Positions 33,669 to 39,726 of a DNA stretch of 39,726 nt are shown one piece after another. Numbering within the stretch: the stretch's first letter is position 1; every line of letters starts with the position of its first letter. Both the position numbers and the translations under genes were made by a program. Location: the NCBI GenBank assembly GCA_017394765.1, contig JAFPXF010000083.1, forward strand, positions 1 through 39,726, in the 5' to 3' direction. The notes below the pieces were generated by a model. The model saw nothing but the letters and a program-made list of their open reading frames with translations, made no database searches and was not told where the DNA came from. Origin of the DNA: Bacteroidales bacterium (GTDB lineage Bacteria > Bacteroidota > Bacteroidia > Bacteroidales > WCHB1-69).

Positions 33669-34745
33669 TCAGGCGATGCTCACCCTCGGATCCAGCCACC
33701 CATAAATCACATCCACCACGATGTTAATGATAATCAACACGATGGAGACGTATAGCAGCGACCCCATCACCACAGGAAAATCGTATTTGTCGAGGGCATC
33801 CACGATGACGACGCCCATGCCTTTCCAGTCGAAAATGTACTCCACGAAGACAGCACCCGCCAACAGGCCGGCCAACCAGCCGGAGATGGCGGTGACCACC
33901 GGGTTGAGGGCGTTTTTGAGGGCGTGGTGCGTCACAATGCGCGCCTTGCCCAAACCTTTAGCCTTGGCGGTGCGGATGTAGTCTTGCGACAGCACATCGA
34001 GCAGGGAGTTCTTGGTCAGCTCCACCACAACCGCCAACGGACGGATGCCCAATGTGATGGCGGGAAGAATCAGGTTTTTGAGGTCCAGATATTGCCCGGT
34101 GCCGTAGTCATCCACCGTGTAGAGGCTGCCAAACATGCTGAGTCCGGTCAAGTCCGACAGCAGAAAGGCAAACACCCAGGCGAAGAGGATAGCCGCAAAG
34201 AAGGAGGGCACAGACATGCCGAGCACTGAAAAGACAAGTGCCACATGGTCGAACCAGGTGTCCTTGAAGAGGGCGCAGAAGATACCGATAATGATGCCCA
34301 CGATGAGGGCGAAGACAATGGAGACGATGGATAAAAGCACGGTTTTCGGGAAGGCCTCGGTGATGATTTCGCCCACGGGACGCTTGCTCTGGTAGGAGCG
34401 TCGCAGATAGGGTGCCTTCAACACAATCGTGGACTTGCCCATAGGCAGGATTTTTACATAGTGGTAGTCTTTGTCATCGAGATAAAAGAAGGATTCCGTG
34501 TCCTGGGTCTTGTGCCACGAGATGGGGGAGACATCGTTGAGATAAGCCAGGTACTGTACGCCGAGGGGCAGGTCGAGGCCCATCTCCTTGCGGATGGCCT
34601 CCTCGGTTTGGAGGTCGCTGCGCTGGCCCATCATCATACGGGCCGGGTCGGAGGGCAACACGGTGAACAGAAAGAACACCAATGTCACCACACCGAGCAT
34701 CAGCAGCAGGCCATAACCGATCTTTTTGACTATATATCGAAACAC
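33669..34745 (-). CDS. Peptide ABC transporter permease, DppB/OppB-like
   Basis: The 358-residue protein has six predicted membrane helices and a large periplasmic loop (about 40-130). It opens MFRYIVKKIGYGLLLMLGVVTLVFFLFTVLPSDPA, the DppB/OppB hallmark. The cytoplasmic EAA-type motif is clear: LLDVLSQDYIRTAKAKGLGKARIVTHHALKNALNP. Start codon is GTG (34745), 19 bp after the M13 peptidase stop, implying co-transcription. Unusually, no partner permease, ATPases or binding protein are adjacent: downstream lies a convergent gene. Partners must be encoded elsewhere, or it could be a relic. Confidence 0.88.
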   Translation of the reverse strand: MFRYIVKKIGYGLLLMLGVVTLVFFLFTVLPSDPARMMMGQRSDLQTEEAIRKEMGLDLPLGVQYLAYLNDVSPISWHKTQDTESFFYLDDKDYHYVKILPMGKSTIVLKAPYLRRSYQSKRPVGEIITEAFPKTVLLSIVSIVFALIVGIIIGIFCALFKDTWFDHVALVFSVLGMSVPSFFAAILFAWVFAFLLSDLTGLSMFGSLYTVDDYGTGQYLDLKNLILPAITLGIRPLAVVVELTKNSLLDVLSQDYIRTAKAKGLGKARIVTHHALKNALNPVVTAISGWLAGLLAGAVFVEYIFDWKGMGVVIVDALDKYDFPVVMGSLLYVSIVLIIINIVVDVIYGWLDPRVSIA

Positions 34746-34764
34746 AGCGGCAAATAGGCAATTT

Positions 34765-36810
34765 TTACCATATATTCACTCTCTTTTTCGGATCGACATA
34801 CAATTTGGCGTCGGGTTTGATGTTGAAGGCCTTGTACCAATATTCGCACTGGGCCACGCCGCCGTTGACGCGGAGGTGGTTGGCGGAGTGCACGTCGTTG
34901 ATGGTGAGGTAGCGGAGAATCTGTTCGGAGGAGACTCCGGCCCACACATTGGCAAAAGAGAGGAAGAAGCGCTGTTCGGGCGTGAAGCCTTTCTCGTCGG
35001 GCAGGCGGCCGTTCTTATTCTGGGCCATCTGCAGGGCATCGTATGCGATATTGATGCCGCCGTGGTCGGCGATGTTTTCTCCCAAGCACTGGCGGCCATT
35101 GCTGCGCAACTGGCCTGGAATCACCCACAGGGAGTCGAAATAGACGGCCATCTGCTCTGTGGCGAGCTTGAAAGCGGCAAGGTCGGATTCGGCCCACCAG
35201 TTCTTGAGGTTGCCGCTCTTGTCGTATTGGCTGCCTTGGTCGTCGAAACCGTGCGTCATCTCGTGTCCGATGACCACGCCGATGGCGCCGTAATTGGTGG
35301 CATCGTCGGCTTTCATGTCAAAGAATGGCGGTTGCAGAATGCCGGCTGGGAAGCAGATCTCGTTGGTGGTGGGGTTGTAGTAGGCGTTCACCATCTGTGC
35401 GGGCATCTGCCACTCATCGCGATTAACAGGCTTGTTGTAGTTTTTCTGCTTGTCAAGCTCAAAATAGAAACGACCGGCCTCCACCACGTTCTCATAGAGG
35501 GATTTCTTGGGGTCGATGACCAGTTTGGAAAGATCGTCCCACTTGTCGGGGTAGCCGATCTTGACATAGAAGGCATCCAGCTTTTCGAGCGCTAACTTCT
35601 TGGTATCCCCGCTCATCCACTCCTGGGCCTTGATGCGCTCGCCGAGGGCGATCTGGAGGTTCTTGACGAGCTCCAGCATACGTTTCTTGGCCTCGGGCGG
35701 GAAATATTTCTTGACGTACATCTGTCCTACGGCATCGTTGAGCAGGCTGCTGACCAGGTCAACGGAACGCTGCCATCTCGGTGTCATCTCCTTGGCGCCG
35801 TTGATGACGCGGTTGAACTCGAAATTCTCAACAAGGAAGTCGTCGGAAAGGTATGAGGAACCTGCTTTGATGGTGCGGAAAATGTAGAGCAGTTTGAGGT
35901 TCTCCAACGGCTCTTTCATCATCATGTCGCAGGCGAGGGCCACAGGTTCGGGTTGGCCGAGCAGCACCTCGGTGGTCTTGTCGTAACCGTAATTGCGCAA
36001 ATAGGAAGCCCAGTCGAAGCCGTGACAGGTCTTTGATAGCTCGGCCACGCTCATCTTGTGGTAGTTGGCCTCGGGATCGCGCATCTGCTCGATAGAGTAG
36101 CTGGCCTTGGCCAATTTGGTCTCCATATCCCAGATGGTCTTGACGAACTTCTTGGCCTGTTTGGGAGAATATCCGCACAGTTTGAAGAGGTTTTCGTAGT
36201 GCTTGATGGCAGCCTTGCGGATCTTGGCAATCTCGGGATCCTTGGAAAGATAATAGTCGCGGTTGCCCATCGAGAGTCCGCCTTGGTTCACGGAAACGAT
36301 GTGCTGGCTGGCGTTCTTGTCGTCCACGCCGATATAAAGCGTCCAGAGAAGGTCGTCATGCTCGCGGGTCATCATCTTGAGCAGTTCCTCGCGGGTGGAG
36401 ATGGCCTTGATTCTGTTGACATCCGCCATCACGGGCGCGGCGCCTTCGCGGTTACGTCGCACACTGTCCATGGACAGACGATAGAGGTCGCCGATTTTCT
36501 GCTCAATGGAACCGGGTTTGTTAAGGCGCTGGGCAATCTCTTGGATGATACTGGCCACCGCCTTGGTATTGTCATCGTCGAGTTTGGTGAAGGAGCCCCA
36601 CATCGGGTAGATGGGAGGTTGGGGATTATGTTTGATCCAATTGCCTGTGGCATACTGGAAAAAATCATCGCCCGGTTTCACGGAATTGTCCATGTTTTCA
36701 TAATGGATGCCGGACTTGGTCGCTTTGGTAAGCAACGCTTTCTTTTCTTGTGCAAAAGCGGAAAACAGAAAAACGGTGCATAATGTACACAACAGAATTT
36801 TTTTCATCAT
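34765..36810 (-). CDS. M13-family zinc metallopeptidase (PepO/neprilysin-like)
   Basis: The 681-residue protein has a signal peptide (MMKKILLCTLCTVFLFSAFAQ), so it acts in the periplasm or beyond. Zinc ligands are in GHEMTHGFDDQG (HEMTH at 516-520) and in ENIADHGG (Glu578), the two M13 signatures. NAYYNPTTNEICFPAGI precedes them and HSANHLRVNG (His641) follows, as expected. The protein lacks the family's N-terminal membrane anchor. M13 enzymes cut short peptides, which fits the following peptide permease. A double ATG at 36805-36810 leaves the exact start ambiguous by one codon. Confidence 0.94.
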   Translation of the reverse strand: MMKKILLCTLCTVFLFSAFAQEKKALLTKATKSGIHYENMDNSVKPGDDFFQYATGNWIKHNPQPPIYPMWGSFTKLDDDNTKAVASIIQEIAQRLNKPGSIEQKIGDLYRLSMDSVRRNREGAAPVMADVNRIKAISTREELLKMMTREHDDLLWTLYIGVDDKNASQHIVSVNQGGLSMGNRDYYLSKDPEIAKIRKAAIKHYENLFKLCGYSPKQAKKFVKTIWDMETKLAKASYSIEQMRDPEANYHKMSVAELSKTCHGFDWASYLRNYGYDKTTEVLLGQPEPVALACDMMMKEPLENLKLLYIFRTIKAGSSYLSDDFLVENFEFNRVINGAKEMTPRWQRSVDLVSSLLNDAVGQMYVKKYFPPEAKKRMLELVKNLQIALGERIKAQEWMSGDTKKLALEKLDAFYVKIGYPDKWDDLSKLVIDPKKSLYENVVEAGRFYFELDKQKNYNKPVNRDEWQMPAQMVNAYYNPTTNEICFPAGILQPPFFDMKADDATNYGAIGVVIGHEMTHGFDDQGSQYDKSGNLKNWWAESDLAAFKLATEQMAVYFDSLWVIPGQLRSNGRQCLGENIADHGGINIAYDALQMAQNKNGRLPDEKGFTPEQRFFLSFANVWAGVSSEQILRYLTINDVHSANHLRVNGGVAQCEYWYKAFNIKPDAKLYVDPKKRVNIW

Positions 36811-36855
36811 AAATATGTTTTTTGTTTACAATTTCAATATTAACAATTGCGGCGG

Positions 36856-36863
36856 CAAAAATA
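36856..36863 (-). promoter_or_regulatory. -7 box for the M13 peptidase-permease unit
   Basis: TATTTTTG on the minus strand, 46 bp before the peptidase start. It lies 36 bp from the divergent box at 36900-36907. Confidence 0.55.
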
Positions 36864-36899
36864 CAATAAAATCATGGAGTTTGATACTGTTATTTTATG

Positions 36900-36907
36900 T
36901 ATGTTTG
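36900..36907 (+). promoter_or_regulatory. -7 box for the CNNM/CoA-transferase unit
   Basis: TATGTTTG with a TTG at 36881-36883 (spacer 16 bp, short). It is 35 bp before the CNNM ATG. Confidence 0.55.
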
Positions 36908-36942
36908 CAGCCTGAAATCATTAACCGTAGAAATAGAGCATA

Positions 36943-37986
36943 ATGGGTCTTTTATTAGTCTTTCTGCTTGGGGCAATGTCCATCTCCTTCCTCTGCTCCA
37001 TACTGGAGGCAACGCTGATGTCCACGCCTTTGTCGTACATCACCATGCGCGAGGAGGAGGGCTACAAGCCCGCCATCAAGTTCAAGCAGTTCAAGCAAGA
37101 GTCAGGCCGTCCGATTGCGGCGATTCTTTCTCTGAATACCATCGCCAACACCATCGGGGCCGCTGGTGTGGGTCGCCAGTGTACCCTCCTTTTCGGAAGC
37201 GAATGGTTCGGCTTGGTCAGTGCCATCACCACCATCCTCATCCTTGTTTTCTCCGAAATCATCCCCAAGACCATCGGCACCACGCAATGGAAACACCTTA
37301 TGGGTATGACCACCCGCTGTATCAGCTTCTTAGTCATTGCGCTCTTCCCGTTGGTCATCATTTTCGAGTGGCTCTCCAAACTCATTGCATCCAACAGGGA
37401 CGAGACTTCCGTCTCTCGTGAGGAGGTGAGTGCCATGGCCAACGTGGCCGAGGAGGAGGAGGTGCTCGACGAGGACGAGAACGCCGTCATCCAGAACCTC
37501 ATCAAGATGGACGACATCCCCGCGTCGGAGGCGATGACCCCCCGCGTGGTCGCCGCCATCGCCCCGGAGTCGATGACTGTCAGCGCCTTCTATCGCGACA
37601 AGAGCTTCCGCCATCACAGCCGCATTCCTGTCTATGCTGACAACGACGAGTACATCACGGGCTACATCCTCCGCATGGACGCCCTGCAGCTGCTCGCGGA
37701 GGACAAGTTCGACCAGACATTAGGCAGCATCCGGCGCGACATAGAGCTTTTCAACGAGGAGACCCCCCTCGGCGAGATTTGGGACGCCATGCTCACCAAA
37801 AACGAGCAGATCTGCTGCATTATCGACGAATACGGCTGCTTTGAGGGCATTCTCTCCCTGGAAGATGTCATCGAAACACTGTTGGGTTCCGAGATTGTCG
37901 ATGAGAACGATGTCGCCCCCGACATGCAGGCTTATGCCCGCGAGCGGTGGCTCAAGCAAAAAGAGAAAGACCAACCTCAGCAATAG
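36943..37986 (+). CDS. CNNM (DUF21) and CBS-domain membrane protein, CorC/TlyC family
   Basis: The 347-residue product has an N-terminal CNNM transmembrane domain (about 1-140: ISFLCSILEATLMSTPLSYITM, LNTIANTIGAAGVG, LVFSEIIPKTIGTTQW), then a paired CBS module (about 190-325: EAMTPRVVAAIAPESMTV, HSRIPVYADNDEYITGYILR, IIDEYGCFEGILSLEDVIETLLGSEI). It lacks the C-terminal transporter-associated (CorC_HlyC) domain found in many relatives. CNNM proteins are implicated in Mg2+/divalent cation transport. The CoA-transferase ATG follows 5 bp after the stop. Confidence 0.88.
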   Translation: MGLLLVFLLGAMSISFLCSILEATLMSTPLSYITMREEEGYKPAIKFKQFKQESGRPIAAILSLNTIANTIGAAGVGRQCTLLFGSEWFGLVSAITTILILVFSEIIPKTIGTTQWKHLMGMTTRCISFLVIALFPLVIIFEWLSKLIASNRDETSVSREEVSAMANVAEEEEVLDEDENAVIQNLIKMDDIPASEAMTPRVVAAIAPESMTVSAFYRDKSFRHHSRIPVYADNDEYITGYILRMDALQLLAEDKFDQTLGSIRRDIELFNEETPLGEIWDAMLTKNEQICCIIDEYGCFEGILSLEDVIETLLGSEIVDENDVAPDMQAYARERWLKQKEKDQPQQ

Positions 37987-37991
37987 TAAAT

Positions 37992-39287
37992 ATGGACTCC
38001 CGCATTTTCCCACAGACGGTCACGGCAGAGCAGGCACTCCAGCGGGTGCGGTCCGGTGACCGCCTGCATTGGCCTTGTGTGGCCGCCGCTCCCGAGCATC
38101 TCATCCGCGCCTTGGTGGCCCGCGCCCCTGAGTTGCGCAACGTGCATATCACCCATCTCTACACGGAGGGCTATGCCGACTATGTGCTGCCGCAATATGC
38201 CGGCCATTTCCATCTGGACTCCTTCTTTGTGGGCGGCAATGTGCGCAAGGCCACGCAGGAGGGCAGGGCGGACTATATCCCTTGTTCGCTTTCCGATACA
38301 GCCCGCATTATTCGCGAGGGCATACAACCCGTGGACGGTGTGCTGCTGATGGTGAGCGAGCCCGACGAGGAGGGCTATGTGTCGTTGGGCACCTCGGTGG
38401 ACTGCACTTTGGCGGCTATTGAGCAGGCCCGGTATGTGATTGCCCAGGTCAACCGCTATATGCCTTTCTGTTACGGCGACGCGCGCATCCCGTTGTCGTC
38501 CATCACGGCCTTGGTGCGGCATGACGTGCCCTTGTTGGAGGCCGAATTCCCTCCGCTGAGCGAGCAGGACGTGGCCATCGGCAAGCGTGTGGCCGCGCTC
38601 ATCCCCGACGGGGCCACCTTGCAGATCGGCATCGGCAACATTCCCAATGCGGTGCTGGCCCAGTTGGGCGACCACCGGCATTTGGGCATCCACTCGGAGA
38701 TGTTCTCCGACGGGGTGCTGCCCCTAATTGAGCAGGGTGTCATCGATGGCAGTCGCAAGCGCATCGACCAGGGCAAGCATGTGGCCACATTCTTGAAGGG
38801 TACCCAAAAGCTTTACGACTTCGTACACCGCAATCCTGACGTGCTGATGCAGGATGTGGCCTATACCAATTCACCGGCCGTTATCGCACAGAACCCCAAG
38901 GTGGTGGCGCTCAACTCGGCCATCCAGATTGACCTGACGGGCCAGGTGTGCGCCGATTCCATTGGCACGCGCCACTTCAGCGGCTCGGGCGGGCAGCTCG
39001 ACTTCATGCTGGGAGCTGTGGCCAGCGAGGGGGGCATCCCTGTCATCGCGATGCCGGCCGCCACTGCCAAGGGTGTGAGCAAGATTGTGCCGACCTTGGC
39101 CGAAGGGGCCGGCGTGGTCACCCCGCGCACGGTGGTGCATTGGGTGGTCACCGAGTACGGTGCCGTCAACCTGTTCGGCCGTTCCATGCAGGAGCGCGCG
39201 CGGCTGCTGATCTCCATCGCGCACCCCGCCGCCCGCGAGGCACTCGAAAGGGCAGCGCAGGAACGGTTTGGAGGAGTAAAAAGTTGA
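37992..39287 (+). CDS. Acetyl-CoA hydrolase / 4-hydroxybutyrate-type CoA-transferase
   Basis: The 431-residue product belongs to the acetyl-CoA hydrolase/transferase (Cat1, AbfT-like) family. Marks are FFVGGNVRKATQEGRADYIPCSLSD, GATLQIGIGNIPNAVLAQL, the putative catalytic Glu in LGIHSEMFSDG, and the C-terminal GTRHFSGSGGQLDFMLGA with TPRTVVHWVVTEYGAVNLFGRS. Such enzymes exchange CoA between acetyl- or butyryl-type acids in fermentation, or hydrolyse acetyl-CoA; the acid partner cannot be read off here. The longer frame from 37947 overlaps the CNNM gene; the ATG at 37992 is preferred. Confidence 0.92.
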   Translation: MDSRIFPQTVTAEQALQRVRSGDRLHWPCVAAAPEHLIRALVARAPELRNVHITHLYTEGYADYVLPQYAGHFHLDSFFVGGNVRKATQEGRADYIPCSLSDTARIIREGIQPVDGVLLMVSEPDEEGYVSLGTSVDCTLAAIEQARYVIAQVNRYMPFCYGDARIPLSSITALVRHDVPLLEAEFPPLSEQDVAIGKRVAALIPDGATLQIGIGNIPNAVLAQLGDHRHLGIHSEMFSDGVLPLIEQGVIDGSRKRIDQGKHVATFLKGTQKLYDFVHRNPDVLMQDVAYTNSPAVIAQNPKVVALNSAIQIDLTGQVCADSIGTRHFSGSGGQLDFMLGAVASEGGIPVIAMPAATAKGVSKIVPTLAEGAGVVTPRTVVHWVVTEYGAVNLFGRSMQERARLLISIAHPAAREALERAAQERFGGVKS

Positions 39288-39554
39288 AGGCGACGAGTTC
39301 GGGAGATTCTGTTTGCAACTTGCGATTTTGATTCCGAGGCACTTCAGTGCCGCGAGTATCATTTAGCGCCGGGAAAAAATCGCTTCAGTTTTCGCGGGTC
39401 AACATCTATATCATTGTCCACTTTTTTTTTAGGTGGTTATATACCTGATGGCACCAGACCTGCATGAACAGGTCTTTAAGCAACGCTTTTTTCCAGCGCC
39501 TCCATTTCGCGGCGAGCAGGTTTCTTGCATCTTGGGTGCCGATTCCCGCGCCGC
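39288..39554. other. Non-coding spacer with a hairpin and repeat-element left part
   Basis: No credible gene. A hairpin GGCACT/AGTGCC (39338-39351) lies after the CoA-transferase stop but lacks a T-run. From 39437 the sequence TTATATACCTGATGGCAC and, at 39545, CCCGCGCCGCGA echo the repeat block at 28226-28335, showing that both loci carry related elements. Confidence 0.5.
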
Positions 39555-39726
39555 GAGAGGGTGTCGGTACCGTCATCCATCCCCACATTGCGCTCCTTCG
39601 TCGCTTATGTGGGGTTATTGAGAGGGTGTCGGTACCGTCATCCATCCCCACATTGCGCTCCTTCGTCGCTTATGTGGGGTTATGGAGAGGGTGTCGGTAC
39701 CGTCATCCATCCCCACATTGCGCTCC
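39555..39726 (+). repeat. Tandem array of a 65-bp palindromic repeat (runs off right edge)
   Basis: Units start at 39555, 39620 and 39685 (the third is cut at 42 bp by the window edge) and are almost identical; a visible change is TTATTG against TTATGG at the unit joins. Each full unit carries the palindrome CCCCACAT/ATGTGGGG (39581-39588 and 39607-39614, then 65 bp on) and a GGTACC palindrome between units. The 56-bp core also occurs once, reversed, at 28447-28502. A 65-bp unit without variable spacers does not fit CRISPR. Confidence 0.85.

Noticed and set aside
39555..39726. CRISPR array
   Set aside because: The 65-bp units are almost identical over their whole length, with no variable spacers and no cas genes nearby.
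1..39726. tRNA or rRNA genes
   Set aside because: No T-loop GTTCGA-type sequence with matching arms was noticed in the intergenic stretches that I read. A tRNAscan-SE run would settle this.

Overview
The window looks like chromosomal DNA from a member of the Bacteroidota, most likely order Bacteroidales; genus cannot be set from sequence alone. The signs are: many copies of the Bacteroidetes -7 promoter box (TAnnTTTG) just upstream of genes instead of clear Shine-Dalgarno sites; a secreted C10 protease with a type IX secretion (T9SS) sorting domain; a GSCFA-family protein; a membrane LytTR regulator; and a CNNM/CBS protein next to a CoA-transferase. Coding DNA is moderately GC-rich (mid-50s by eye). 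A few genes (the left-edge lipoprotein, the LytTR regulator, and the secreted protein at 23821-25365) are visibly more AT-rich.

Layout. 1-1028: the start of a secreted protein running off the left edge, a lipoprotein, and an intergenic region with direct repeats. 1029-2132: a membrane LytTR plus winged-helix regulator. 2150-4638: a two-gene unit, an APH-like kinase fused to a RapZ C-terminal domain, then rlmN. 4719-7004: the C10 protease. 7139-9286: queA then purM. 9393-12637: uvrD/pcrA then the GSCFA protein. 12638-13049: a structured intergenic region. 13050-18810: aspS followed by a Wzz/Wzy/Wzx-like polysaccharide set. 18866-21301: an outer-membrane beta-barrel receptor. 21307-23515: yicC then der. 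23821-25365: an unknown secreted protein. 25522-28084: two class I aminotransferases. 28085-28706: a repeat-rich intergenic region and the trxA leader. 28707-30711: thioredoxin and a POT peptide transporter. 30944-31483: a YbaK/ProX-type tRNA editing protein. 31672-33662: gpsA and a FemAB/GNAT-like protein. 33669-36810: an M13 metallopeptidase and a peptide ABC permease. 36943-39287: a CNNM/CBS protein and an acetyl-CoA hydrolase/CoA-transferase. 39288-39726: repeats running off the right edge.

How the genes fit together (inference). Housekeeping genes (aspS, uvrD, purM, queA, rlmN, der, yicC, gpsA, trxA) are mixed with genes that suit growth on protein: a secreted cysteine protease, an M13 peptidase, two peptide transport components, two aminotransferases and a CoA-transferase. 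The cell-envelope part is the Wzz/Wzy/Wzx set, the beta-barrel receptor and gpsA.

The most unusual signals are non-coding. The trxA 5' leader can form an H-type pseudoknot starting at the predicted transcript 5' end. A 56-nt palindromic repeat occurs at 28447-28502 and again, in opposite orientation, as a 65-bp-period tandem array at the right edge; the two loci differ by a compensatory base-pair change. Direct repeats with LytTR-like spacing lie between the LytTR regulator and the divergent lipoprotein. No rRNA, tRNA, CRISPR array, prophage or transposase gene was found.
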